NCBI GenBank assembly: GCA_040954595.2
Contig: CM082596.2
Span: forward strand, 248,001-312,000
DNA length: 64,000 nucleotides
Source of the DNA: Balanoglossus misakiensis
Taxonomy: Eukaryota; Hemichordata
Reading direction: 5' to 3'
Part shown: piece by piece, positions 41,378 to 52,852 of the stretch
Layout: each line of letters starts with the position of its first letter
How positions within the stretch are numbered: the stretch's first letter is position 1
Notes under the pieces: model-generated
Database searches by the model: none
What the model saw: the letters and a program-made list of their open reading frames with translations, nothing else
Told to the model about the DNA's origin: nothing
Position numbers and translations under genes: made by a program

Positions 41378-41424
41378 TGTATAATGACTCCTGCTGCAGG
41401 CCAAACTGCAGGAGTCATTATACA
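41378..41424. repeat. Perfect 17-bp inverted repeat, hairpin with 13-nt loop
   Basis: TGTATAATGACTCCTGC at 41378-41394 is the exact reverse complement of 41408-41424, separated by 13 bases. Either strand could fold into a stable stem-loop. The stem is shorter than a typical animal microRNA precursor. It may be the residue of an inverted duplication or the end of a palindromic element. Confidence 0.95.
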
Positions 41425-44400
41425 GATATCATGTATTCGTAAATTTCCTTCAATGTTTGGATAATTATTTTATAATTGTATAAAATGACCACAGCCTAGT
41501 CTTGATTGCTTTGAAAAGTATAGTTGGTGTTAATTGCAACAGTATGGCACTTATTAATACTGAGATGAAGTTCCTGAAAGGGCACACACTCACGCTATCT
41601 CTGCGTGTTAAGAATGTTCTGACCAAGCCAAGTCATATGATAAATTATCTTGTCCTGATCGCAGTAATTTTAATATATCTGAGATAATCAAGTTGTTATT
41701 TGTATCTTTCTCATATATCATTTGTGAAATATTATCAGGCATTAATCACAAGACCAGCACAATTGTGCACATAATTAATTGTGCAAACAAAGAATTTAAT
41801 CAAAAATAGTTTAATTAGTCTGCATACTGTGAATGTCAAAACATGTCATATATCATCCGAATCCTCAACACTTTGTGCATTTCAATACATGATAGATATG
41901 TTGTAACTTTCGCATGAATATTTATCATATCAATTAATTTACATGCCATTGGCAACTTCATGACATGCATATATACAATGTATGTGTATAAGGTTTGCAC
42001 ATATATTTGAGTAATGGCCAGCTGATTTTTTTCTGACTGATTTTTTAAAAAGCCATAACGCCACAGCAGATGGGTCAATGAAGTTGACACCAGAATAAAT
42101 GGTATCGGTGAAAGGATTCCGACAGTTGTGATAACCTTTGCACGTACCCATTTATAAAACGTAGGGAAAACCGTTCAGTGTTGTCATATTGTGTTCAAAA
42201 ATAACTCGCCGATTGAACCGAAGTAATGCACTGATTAAAGAGATTTGCGTATCGAAGCAAAGAGCTGACAAAGTGATGACGTCAGAATACTGTCCGTGCC
42301 ATGATCTATAGCCGTAGTGTGTTCTGATAAACTGTAATACATCTATCATTGTTTCAAAATGTCAAAGCCGCATTATGAACAATAACCAAAATTAAAGTAA
42401 ATTAATATGGCATAATTAATGTTTTATGATGTGCACAAGAAACATATTAAATGCACAGGAAAGTAATAAGACGGTTATCATTTTAGGTTGCTCTTGTCAG
42501 TGATTGACTTTGAGACTTAATGTCATAGAGAAAATTCCAGTGAAAGTTTTTAAGACATGGTTCTGGCAAACTGGTCTCACCCACTGGATGTTTGGCCCCG
42601 GCAGACTGCAGTACATTCCGCAATAGATTTTTGCGCATTGCGAGATAAATGCCTGTCAAATGTAGTATCACTGAGCCTTAAGTGGGAATTACAGTTGAAG
42701 TCTGGACCTCACTCCACACTACACTTCAATGTTACATTTACTTGAACAATTACCATAACTTTCTGTAAAATGCAACGTCATGTACATTTCCTAATATGTA
42801 TACTCTATGCATAACACTCAAAGAATGATTCAAACGGGATCTGTTTCCGTATTTCCGAGACTTTTTGTAATGAGATCAAGTCTCAGGTCCGACATGTCGA
42901 TTTACATAGTGCGACTTACCAGTAGGCGATTTCCGTTTGACATATGCGTTTTTCAGGCTGAAATTCGGGCGCTTTCTCAATCTATCACCATTTCTCTACT
43001 GTGCAGGATAAATGTAGCAATTAAGACTTCGGGGGAATTGATATCTACAGGTGCTGACATTTGGGAGGAACTATTATTTAAATGGGGTGCCCAGGTTGTC
43101 CATAAATGTCTGGTGCCAGTTAGATGGGCAATTTCAAGCAACAGCTTCATGCAAAGAACCCATGGATTATGGGATAGGTGAAGCTCACTTGCTAATTGAT
43201 TGGTTTGGAAACCCTGCTACTGTTTGTCAGTTAATAGCGCCAGGACACGCTCACTGGCAATTATTCATCTTCATCGGTATTCTTTTGGAAGCTCTGCAAC
43301 GATCTGTCTTGCAGTGGCACTGTTTGCTGACCATCATCAAGATCACATCCCGATTTCTTGTCTGTTTTCGACTGATAAGTGCCTGTGCCAAATAGCCACT
43401 GCATTTTCACTTTAATTGGGCGCGGAGATATTAAGTGTTGCAACCGCTTAAGGATTTTCTCTTTTACTTGAAGATCCGTAGACAACAGACTACCTAACGA
43501 CGTTTCTAAGTATAGATCAACCATTTAATGTTCTGAGCTCTGCTTTTGCGAGATAAGGGAGCCAGGTTATACAAAATCGCTAACTGCACAGCATATATTA
43601 AGGGCAGATTAGGTACACTGTGATAAAATGAACAACTACCTTAGTAGCCTGGCCTATATGTTTGTGTAAGGACCTGATTGGCTGGAAATCACAGAATTTC
43701 AGTAATGAAGCAAATCTTGTCACACGAGATATAGTTTAGAAATTGAGAAAGACAGGACATGGTCTCATTTCAAATAGCCATATCTGACCAGTTGTTATAC
43801 ATAGAAAGTTGTAATATGATGTATATAGGACATAGTTTGGCTGATAAGTGACATAGTTTGGCCATAAATATAGATAAAGGCGGTCATTCCCGACCGTGCC
43901 TTTCTTCACAAGGAAGTCATAGAACATGACTTACATGTACCTTGACACATAAAATATCATTTCCTTGCCCAGAGAGCTTTTCACATATTTATATCAAAGG
44001 TTGTAAATGCTGTTGAATTTCATATATGAAGGAAGTACACTCATTAAAAAAAGATTTGTCTATCTTTATCTGTGATGGTGAAGCTTCCTATCAGTTGACC
44101 GGTATCACTGTCTGTCATCATGAACCACCCGTTCCAATTTGAGGAGCATTTGCAAATGGTCATTATTGCCAATTTTGTGCTTCAGAAGACTGTCGCACAC
44201 ATGATTACCTTAACAAGGGCTTGTTGGTATATATTTGCCGATTCCAAGTTTTACGATATGCACGATAATACTCATACAGTTGCATGTTAAGGGTAACGCG
44301 TATCATTTTAAAACAGGTTCGATTGACAATATTTTACTTTCTTCTTATCTATTCAAAGACAATAAGCTTACCTCAAATCATCTGACATTTTGCCCACAAA

Positions 44401-47400
44401 TCCTCAATTATATTTTGCATTGCAAGAGATAAACAGAGCAAGTACTGAAAATGTGGACACCTTCAGGGCAAACAGTTCTAGTTACTGTACCTTTGCTATT
44501 CCAAGACTTAAGAGTGGCATTTAAATTAACCTATGTCAACCACTCATTAAGGCCAGTCACGTACGTTTCATTTGACGGCAAAATTCTCAATCGTAATAAC
44601 TTATTAAGCAAACAGATACAAGCAAACGAAATATTGTACCTAATTGCTTCTGTGTTGCTAGTTCGTTTCTAAATTCGACCAAAAATAATGAGTTCAATAA
44701 TTCTTCAGTACAGAAAACGTGTGAATTGCCTGACGGTACATCTCTAGCCAGAATGTTCTGTAAACAAAATTGCTTCAATTTCCAAAACATTGAAAGCAAA
44801 ATTGGGCTTATTAATCAAGTTTGACACAGAAACCTGAATCTGATGTTATCCTGTCTCCCAAGGAAGGAAACTGTTAATTATATATTTTTTGCATTGTATA
44901 TGTATTTTCAGGAAATCACTCTTTCCGTCTCTCACGAGAGTTGTCGTAAATCATAGAAAGGTTCAATGTGTTGCCGTCTGATTTGCAGCACACTCCAAGG
45001 GTATAAATCAATTTCACACCATTTACCAAGAGTTGAAACTTACATAAATTAGCATCAAATACCCACAAGGTTCTTGAAACAGAATGCTTCCATAAAACCA
45101 GTCATCCATAATAGTAACTTTGGTGGCGAAGCAAAAACCTCACTGTAACCTATGTCCATGCTATATATGTTTATGTTTTTGAAAACTACTGCATAACATT
45201 TGCTCCACGGAAATAACCACATGAATTGAATATTCATCACACATTAATGATAACGTCTACACTTTCCAGGTAATCCAGAGCAATAAGGGGAATGTTCACT
45301 TTTAATTATCACTCAAGCGTGATGCCTTTCTGCTACATATTCTTTTCGACTTTGATTCCAAATGGTACACTACAATTACTGAGAATTGTGTGTGACATGT
45401 TTGCAGTGTTTGACATTGCCTAAAGGAAACTACCCCAGTAAACAAATAGTCTTTGACTGCGATGGCGTACATATCACTCAGTTTCATGCAGTTTTGTCGT
45501 TTGAACTTTGACATATTTACATCTTATCGGTTAAGCAAAGGCAAAAGAAATGTAGGCCAGGCTAAAGTGTATTGCCCGAGTTTGTTCACTTTCCTGAATT
45601 ACCATTGGGAATAAGACACGTTTTAGCAGAGAGAACATGGTTTGCTTTAGTTCAATGTCTTCCATAGTGACAGTTTACATTAGAAACTGACAAGACATAT
45701 AGTAACAAATGAAGGAACTTCTGCTAACGCCTCATCCATCACGATTCATATTGTGGATTTAATATAAGCCTTCTGGTGAGTAAACATTGTGTACTACCTC
45801 AAAAGTGCAATACAGAGTGAGAAAATTCTTCATATAAGATGTCTGGCTCATGACTGTCTTGAAATGCATGAAGAGGTGTAAGTTTATTCAGGAGTTGCTT
45901 TTCTCAAGTATCTCATAAAGTACACTTATAAATGGTGAGATAGAAATTTGTGGCTCTTTCCTAATCTTCATTAACTAAACGTATTATTATTCATATGTCC
46001 CTTCGTTTAGGTAAATCCATCATACATCCATTCATTGATCTATAAGAGCACATTTGTCCGAAATTCGATACTGCTATGGGGTTCTGCAAAAATATCATGT
46101 CATTTTAATTCTACCAAATTAAGAGTGAAATATGAAAGTGGGATGACGTTACGGCACTTGATGCACCTTTTAAATTTATCTGACCTTATGCTCCAAGGAT
46201 GGCGATATTTGTTTAAGGTGGTCCTACATAATATAGATAACTGGAAGATCATTCACTAAAATAGAATTGCCGATGCCTCACTCTGCTTCACTTCTCAGAT
46301 CAAAAATAGATCATTTCTGATCACTTTGGGTCGATTCCACTAATTAACAACTCCCTCTTCGCTCAATTTGGCTTTAAGCATCTGATCTCATGTGACCATT
46401 CCATTATATGAACATGTTCACCAAAGCAAGACTGCTTGTGTTTAGTTACCATCAACCATTCTGCTGAGTAATATGACTTGATATCAAAATTAAGATGCTT
46501 CAAGGACGGTGTCTTTTCTATTTTTCCTTGCTCTCCTACCAATAAATCGATTACTTTACGGCCTCAACATAGAAGCACATAAACAGATGGCGCTAAAAAG
46601 TATCAACGTAACGTTTCACACTACGCTTGAAATGCTTTGAATGAGGAACTCTAATCCCACATCTACAAGTACACACTTATTTCAATCAGACTGTCACTTC
46701 TTAAAGGAGTAAGAGTTTGGTAGAAACAGCTGTCCTTGAAATATAATTGACCGAAATTGTAATTGGATAGACTGCTAAGCTTAGTGCTTGACCCAAATTT
46801 AAGAAAACAGGATTGTTATAAATAAATTGATCTTGCGAATCACAAAAACAACACTTTATAGACTTAGCACGGTCCACCCGTAGTATGCTTAGTGCTTTGA
46901 AAATAACACTTTCCTAACTATATACAGTAGTTACTATTATAATGACAAGTTTAGAGGTTTAAAGAATTATGTACGCCTTGAACATCTACAGGGGCAAATC
47001 AAGATGACTTTGTTTCACAAATCACAGAAACGTTATCGAAGAAGCGAAATAGTTTAGCCATTAAATTACTGTACAAGGATTATTATTGTCACTACCACCA
47101 CGTCGCTATCCTCTCATCTTTTATACATAGTTCGAATAAAACCTAAGTATCAGGTATTGACAACAGAGTTGAATTTCAAATTAATATTGGCACAACCGGA
47201 AAAAAATATCCAATTATTTCAGGGTGAGATTAGGCATAGAAGTGGTATAATTATGTCAAAGATAAAACTGAAACTGTACTCAAGTTGCGAGAGAGGAAGT
47301 AAAACAGTGTTCACTGTCCTCATTAATCATCCTTAATATGTTTCAGACTTGACACTAGACACATGAATTTGACCTTGACAAAACAACCTGGGTAAGCCTA

Positions 47401-47520
47401 GGTTATGACATACCCCCTGTGGTATGGTTCAAACAAATTAGCTTTGAATTCGATATCCTAGTCAATCAACTGGCATTTGCACTTATAATTGCTGTTTGTG
47501 GTAGTCATGTTAGAAAATCG
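41425..47520. other. Mostly non-coding stretch
   Basis: Apart from the uncertain minus-strand frame at 43261-43524 I see no supported gene. Several frames of 60-75 codons on both strands lack motifs or splice support. Confidence 0.3.
43261..43524 (-). CDS. Candidate 87-codon small ORF
   Basis: ATG at 43524, immediately preceded by an in-frame TAA, opens 87 codons to a TAA on the minus strand. The N-terminal half, beginning DLYLETSLGSLLSTDLQVKE, looks like an amphipathic helix with a basic stretch. The tail is polar and ends in acidic residues (NTDEDE). The + strand of the same region is also open in two frames (42807-43181 and 43051-43395), so the area is simply low in stop codons, which weakens any coding claim. 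No family is recognised. Confidence 0.2.
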   Translation of the reverse strand: MVDLYLETSLGSLLSTDLQVKEKILKRLQHLISPRPIKVKMQWLFGTGTYQSKTDKKSGCDLDDGQQTVPLQDRSLQSFQKNTDEDE

Positions 47521-47604
47521 GCAAATCAGTTATTATAGGAACCAGCCCTTTCGAACGTAGTCCAGAATCTAGCATTCGTGTTGAGCAAGACCTATGCTCA
47601 TTAA

Positions 47605-47776
47605 TGCAGCCTTAGACTCTGTCACAGCCCACGGTTCGCTACAAGGCTCTTCACTGACGCGCCCTCAACCGTTTAGCACAGGAGAAGCCACATATAGTGT
47701 TGCGGGCACACATGCAATCAAACCATTTAGCCTGCATGGACGGCGAGAGGGGCTGTGAGAGAGTCTAATGCAGCCT
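47605..47776. mobile_element. Non-autonomous TIR element (about 155 bp) with 8-bp target duplication
   Basis: The left end at 47613-47630 (TAGACTCTGTCACAGCCC) is the reverse complement of 47750-47767 with one mismatch in 18. The element is flanked by TGCAGCCT at 47605-47612 and 47769-47776. Copy 2 of the surrounding tandem duplication has TGCAGCCT only once at the equivalent place (near 48405), which is the empty site. The interior has no coding capacity, so the element resembles a MITE. An 8-bp duplication fits hAT-like elements. A 9-bp reading (ATGCAGCCT), as in Mutator-like elements, is also possible because of one ambiguous A. The terminal bases do not match the hAT consensus perfectly. 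Confidence 0.85.
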
Positions 47777-47813
47777 ATACGCCTTTCTCATAAAGAGGGC
47801 ACCCTTCCAACAC

Positions 47814-47981
47814 ATGGCGTCACCAAGCAGACGACGTGAAAATGAGGGCAGCAGATCACAGAGTATTGCTCAAGCTCGTCTGATTTGTTGTATATATAAT
47901 ACAAGTTGCAATAAAATGTTGTTGAACGTCGGTCCAAACTATAGGGACGATACACAAGACGAGAAAGTTTTTACTCTGTGA
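47814..47981 (+). CDS. 55-codon small ORF, copy 1
   Basis: ATG to TGA encodes 55 residues: a basic, Ser-rich start (MASPSRRRENEGSRSQS), then a hydrophobic/Cys patch (ARLICCIY), then a polar, acidic tail (YRDDTQDEK). The same frame is intact in copy 2 at 48449-48616. The two differ at 8 of 168 bases: five synonymous and three replacement changes, with no indel, while flanking sequence of the same duplication has more substitutions and several indels. That pattern suggests, but does not prove, selection on the protein. No homologue is recognised. It could be a short gene, an exon read from its internal ATG, or part of an old element. Confidence 0.4.
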   Translation: MASPSRRRENEGSRSQSIAQARLICCIYNTSCNKMLLNVGPNYRDDTQDEKVFTL

Positions 47982-48341
47982 CCTACTGGCCTCGTTTTTA
48001 CGTCGTCTATAGGAAGGGCGCCCTTTTATGAAAAAGGCGTATCAATAGAAGGAATACATAGAATCTTACCGTGGTTTTTCTGTGGATCAAATCTTCTCCT
48101 TGTATGAGGTGAGGCTTGGACAAACTTCATTGAAAGCATGGACGCTTGTTGACTGGATTTGGTGACAGTTTGAGGCAGGGTCCGACGCAGTATACGTGAC
48201 TGTGCTTGTTGTGTGTTCTTTTACGAGTTGTGCAGGTCTCCAAAAGTCGTGAAAAACGCGGCTACGTAAGATTCACGTCACCCAGAGGTCACGGAAGTGC
48301 TCTCGTAGCACAGTTTTTGTTTCTTTTCTTCCTCCTTTATC

Positions 48342-48927
48342 GCAAATCAGTTATTATAGGAACCAGCCTCTTCGAATGTAGTCCAACTCTAGCATTCGTG
48401 TTGTGCAGCCTATACGCTTTTATCATAAAGAGGGCACCCTTCCAACACATGGCGTCACCAAGCAGACGACGTGAAAACGAAGGCAGCAGGTCTCAGAGTA
48501 CTGCTCAAGCTCGTCTGATTTGTTGTATATATGATACAAGTTACAATAAAATGTTGTTGAACGTCGGTCCCAACTATAGGGACGATACACAAGACGAGAA
48601 AGTTTTTACTCTGTGACCTACTGGCCTTGTTTTCATGTCGTCTAGGAAGGGGGCCCTCTTTATAAAAAAAGGCGCATCAATAGAAGGAATATATAGAATC
48701 TTACCGGGGTTTTCCTGTGGATCAAATCTTCTCCTTTTATGGGGTGAGGCTTGGACAAACTTCATTGAAACCACAGATTACGGATTTGGTGACAGTTTGA
48801 GGCAGGGTCTGACACAGTTGTGCAGGTCTCCAAAATTCTTGAAAGACGTGGCTACGTACAATTCACCCAGAGTTCGTGGAAGTGCCCTCGTAGCTCAGTT
48901 CTTGTTGTTTCTTTATTTCCTCCTTTG
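48342..48927 (+). repeat. Tandem duplication, copy 2 (about 585 bp)
   Basis: This copy starts with the string that starts copy 1 and ends around the CTCCTTTGTAAAAG stretch matching the CTCCTTTATC end of copy 1. It lacks the inserted TIR element and a 21-bp piece to its left, and it has a deletion around 48770-48815 relative to copy 1. Confidence 0.9.
48449..48616 (+). CDS. 55-codon small ORF, copy 2
   Basis: This is the paralogue of the frame at 47814-47981, with the same length and the same start and stop. The replacement differences are Ile to Thr, Asn to Asp and Cys to Tyr. The five silent differences fall in Asn, Glu, Arg, Ser and Pro codons. In this copy the frame is also open far upstream (to 48206), so translation could begin earlier. 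The conserved ATG in both copies makes 48449 the more natural start. Confidence 0.4.
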   Translation: MASPSRRRENEGSRSQSTAQARLICCIYDTSYNKMLLNVGPNYRDDTQDEKVFTL

Positions 48928-49620
48928 TAAAAGAAATTCACAGCAACAGACATTTTACTGGTAAAGGTGATCTACTCAAAATGTTGAATGTTATCGTTTT
49001 CCTGACTTTTATATGTAAAAGTATTGTATATTAATGAATTTTAAATACAAAAATAAAGAGAAAACAGTGTTGCCATTCTCCTTTTCTTGCACTCCTCATG
49101 CTTTAGTTTTTCTTTTGGTGAAAATATCTGAACAGCTCTAACAAAAATGGGGACATATTGTTTTCTTTATATCATTTAATAATACTCCTCTTTTGGCACT
49201 GTTTATGAAGATGTCAAGAAAATAACAATACACTGTTTCCTCAAAATTCTACATGTAAGGCTACGGAATGTGATAAGCATGCATTGCATCTGGGTAGTAC
49301 TTAGGAGTGCAGGAGCCCTCAACGGTGAGCTGCGATCGTTGTTTTTGAGGGCGAACTCATTGGCGGCCGTCGATGGCTTGCCAAATTGCTCACCTTGTCT
49401 TCTCTAATATCAGGCTAAAGTCAGTGGAGTCCAGAGCCTGTGGCTCATTCCTACATATATGGCAGTCCTATATGAAAACTTTAGACTGTACGATGAAAGT
49501 GAAACGTAGTCTGGTCGAACCCTATATTGCTAGTTGTCGGGAGCTTTGACGACTTCGTTGAATTTAGTTCTGGGCGTGGCGGGGCTGTGTGTCTCTTACG
49601 GCCACCGTACACGTGGCCTC
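48928..49620. other. Spacer between duplication and third homologous block
   Basis: No supported gene lies here. A GAGCCCTCAACGGTG string near 49309 resembles GAGCCCTCAACCGTG near 50084, suggesting further diverged repeat pieces. Confidence 0.35.
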
Positions 49621-49654
49621 AACATTACATATAAACCAAGCAAATATATTAGAA

Positions 49655-49800
49655 CCTTACGGTGGTTTTCCTTCGGATTTGGTCTCCTTCTTGTATGGGT
49701 TGAGGCTTGGTCAAACTTCTTTGAAGGCACAGACGCTTGTTGACCGGATTTTGTGGTAATTTGAGGCATGGTCGCGTCTGCGCTGGTCATGCACGTGCAC
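49655..49800 (-). repeat. Third, diverged copy of the duplicated block; exon-like on the minus strand
   Basis: This block aligns with 48063-48185 (copy 1) and part of 48700-48815 (copy 2). On the minus strand, copies 1 and 3 keep an open frame of about 36 codons without indels, and all three copies are followed by GTAAGA or GTAAGG, a splice-donor-like sequence. Copy 3 reads ASVPSKKFDQASTHTRRRPN; copy 1 reads ASMLSMKFVQASPHTRRRFD. Copy 2 is interrupted by a deletion with a frame break. This may be an exon of an unknown gene family or a repeat that happens to stay open. Replacement differences outnumber silent ones, so there is no evidence of strong constraint. Confidence 0.5.
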
Positions 49801-49886
49801 GTGCGTTGTTACCAGCTGTTTCAGGTCAGGCAAGAGGTCATCAATGAGGACACGTAACCAGGGTCACCTGAGGTCATGGACCTAGA

Positions 49887-50135
49887 ACAGCGCAGCCAGC
49901 GGCTGAAATGTGACAGGGGCCAGATTACGTGGACAGGGGCCAGATGACGTAGCTGTTTTTTTATAAGCACAGTCCCTGCCCGGAATAACACTATCAAATT
50001 GTTTTATTACAAATATTCCTGTTTATATTGACTGGTTGAGCAGCGTAAAGGCTAGGACTGAGGCGAATATGTATTTTGTGGTGCTGGAGCCCTCAACCGT
50101 GGGGTTGACCTCGAGTCTACCGCTGGCTGCGCTGT
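49887..50135. repeat. Perfect 16-bp inverted repeat spanning 249 bp
   Basis: ACAGCGCAGCCAGCGG at 49887-49902 is the exact reverse complement of 50120-50135. The ends are GC-rich in AT-rich surroundings. No clear target duplication flanks them, so a second TIR element is possible but unproven. Confidence 0.8.
49912..49951 (+). repeat. 20-bp tandem duplication
   Basis: GACAGGGGCCAGATTACGTG (49912-49931) is followed directly by GACAGGGGCCAGATGACGTA (49932-49951), two mismatches. A related AGGGGCCAAACTACG lies at 50163-50177. Confidence 0.9.
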
Positions 50136-52852
50136 GCGTTCTTTTATCACAGATCAGCCGCCAGGGGCCAAACTACGCCAATCTTTGTATTACCTCTATG
50201 GTGAAAAGTTAGACCAGTGAGTTTTGTGGAAACAAAAATATGTGAACACCTAGTTTTCTTCTGTTCAAGTTTTCAAAGAGTGTTTACACTCTAGAAAAAG
50301 TAAAATAACTGCAGTATAGGAGTTACTCAGCTCCTCATGGAAAGTACAGAAAGCAAAAAATAAAAGACACAACGCACCTGACCTCTTTTGAAACCAATGC
50401 AGTTTATTTCACCAGTAATGTTAATAATTTTGAAAGAAAGATGATTAACAATTTATTAGCATTAAATACAAACATCAGAATATTGTTTTATTGACACAAA
50501 ATGGTCTCCATATATGTCTAGATCTACTTTTCAGGACAAATTCAAAGATGTCATACACCCTGCCAAATCAAATGTTTATACATTAGATATCATTTTAAGA
50601 TGATATTCTAAATCAATGTTCAGGATATGCAAACATGAATGATCATTTGAAATTGTTTATCCAGTGTCAACAGTGAACGCTTGTCATGCATAATTATTGA
50701 AGCATTGTCTAACTACACCAAATCTATGTCACACATTTCATAGAAAAAGAACACAACAAGAGACCCAGGATATTTATAATGTCATTCAAATGGTTCAATA
50801 TGTATTTTACACATCAAATATCATCTTAGGGTTATATACACATGAGGATAAACATGTGTTTCAAAATGTAACTAATTAAGAAAAATAGTGCATTGGAAAA
50901 CAATATAATACTAGTTTGATAATTTTGCTGCATTAAATATCGAAACTGTTTCTATTTACTTAATCGTTACAATACTTTTTTTGGAGCTGAGAAAATAGAT
51001 GTTTTGGAGAAGATTAAGCTTATGTCAGTATGTGAAAGTTATGACATATTAAAATGCACTTACTCGTAATTTCACATGCGAACTTTCAGTGATTGACGTC
51101 AAACAGAATTTGCATCAATTACGAAATGTTGAAACATAACAATCCAGTTCTAATGACTGACTATGGATATAGTTTATGTTCTTATCAAATTCAGCACAAC
51201 GTGAACTTTTATATGCAACAGTAGCAACACAGTGAATGTGGCTGTCTCATTTACATAATATTACATTTATGTTAGATTTCAAGAGGTAAGTTTTACACTG
51301 AATATGGGATTTACCTTACAACACAAGAACCCCTTACATTTTCCAACAATGAACACTTACAGCTTAAAGTACAATTGCTTTGTAGCTGGAACTCCGAGGT
51401 CAAACTGCAAGCAAACACAGCCTTCTGCATATTAATATTAATATGAATATGATAAAATACACTGAGTTAATTCCATTTTCTCCGTAGAGGTAAATGCATT
51501 ATTTGTTATATTTTATTAAAAGTAATATAAATTAACATATGCAAAGCAAGATTACAATGTCAACAATTGTTCATTTCATAAACTTATTATCAATTAGGAG
51601 AAATTAACCATAGCAAGTATACATGCTGTATTTTGCATGTGTGTCAACCTAACTATACTGATTGTATTAATTGTACATAATTGTTAGCTATATTTCACAT
51701 ACATCATATATATATATAATTGTACAGATAGTAAAGTCATCTGTTTAAAACCATTTAACAGCAACACGTCGTGCACTGTATAACAAAAAATCAGTTACTT
51801 TTATAACAATGGCAATCATTTCTTTCTGCAAAATCGCTTCTTACGTACGCTACCAAGATGAAGAGCGTATCGAACCAAATCCACATCTTATGAGCTTTCA
51901 ATATATAATCCAGACCCTATGGACATATTAAATCAATAACTTTCTGTGTACATATGACAGTATTGAGTATATATCAATGAAAAAGACAGTTAAAAATTTA
52001 CTCTTTCCAAAATTTCCCTTGGCGATAGGTTTCCTCCACACATCTATTCAATGCTTTTATTATTTTAAATATGTGGTCCACATAAAACATGAGAACTTTC
52101 CGTGCGCAATCAAACACAATTGGAGACATAAAATAATTGATTGATGATGTCACCACAAGTTCATAATCAGAGCATCAAGTGCTGCTATGAAACTCCAACT
52201 TCGCCAATGTGTGCCATGACATAACTTGATGACGGTGTACGCAAGCGGACGTTACGATACATGACGACATTGATATCGTGTACGGAAAGTAGTTCACGTC
52301 AGTGTGAATCATGGACAGTTTGCGTGAGTAACCATACAAGCATGATCAGAGAGCAGCAGAATCGGTTTAACAACCTAACAACATTGCACCAGCACAAATA
52401 TATGGACAAGGCAACAAAGTGAGGCTTCAAATAATGACAGAAAGTGCACAAATATGATGTAATTGAAGTGTGGACAAATATAGCACAACGCCATAGCCAA
52501 GTTTTATAAATTTAATGTAGGCCCGATCTTCCATTGGTGGAATTAGTGCTTATTTGTGTCTGAAAAGACAATATATCATGTAACGTAGGTTGGCAACGCT
52601 TATGTACTAATATTGGTCTCTAAGGACATTATCACACACAACTGTGTCGTCGGCCATTGTCCCATCTGGCTAACCTGGTGCTATTTTGTGTTGGTGGAAT
52701 TAGTGTGGTCATTAAAGACTACTGATCTCTGTTTGAATAAGCGTACAAGTACAGGGAATGTGTCAACCTCATCAGTTGTGGACAAACTCCCTGTAAATGT
52801 ATTCTGTTCATGCGCTTGTGTGTTGCTCACTGTAAAACTGTTTGTCTATGCT
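50136..52852. other. AT-rich stretch downstream of the receptor gene
   Basis: No coding exon is supported. The right-hand part is probably 3' UTR of the minus-strand receptor. Minus-strand polyadenylation-like hexamers lie at 52511-52516 (ATTAAA, about 340 bp after the stop) and 52056-52061 (AATAAA, about 800 bp after it). I cannot tell which is used. Confidence 0.35.

Larger units (their letters stand above)
47521..48341 (+). repeat. Tandem duplication, copy 1 (about 820 bp)
   Basis: The copy begins GCAAATCAGTTATTATAGG and ends just before the same string restarts at 48342, so the two copies abut head to tail. The copies are highly similar across the block at 47770-48075. Copy 1 carries a 155-bp element and about 37 bp near 48190-48225 that copy 2 lacks. 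Several small indels lie outside the 55-codon frame. Confidence 0.92.

Noticed and set aside
42957-43180. Possible reverse-transcriptase-like fragment (EELLFKWGAQVVHK) with acceptor- and donor-like borders
   Set aside because: The resemblance to non-LTR reverse transcriptases is a few residues only and the following conserved blocks are absent.
48061-48180. + strand reading of the duplicated block as coding (LLLVWVEAW-like)
   Set aside because: Copy 1 has an in-frame TGA in this reading, so it is not conserved as a frame; the minus-strand reading is better.
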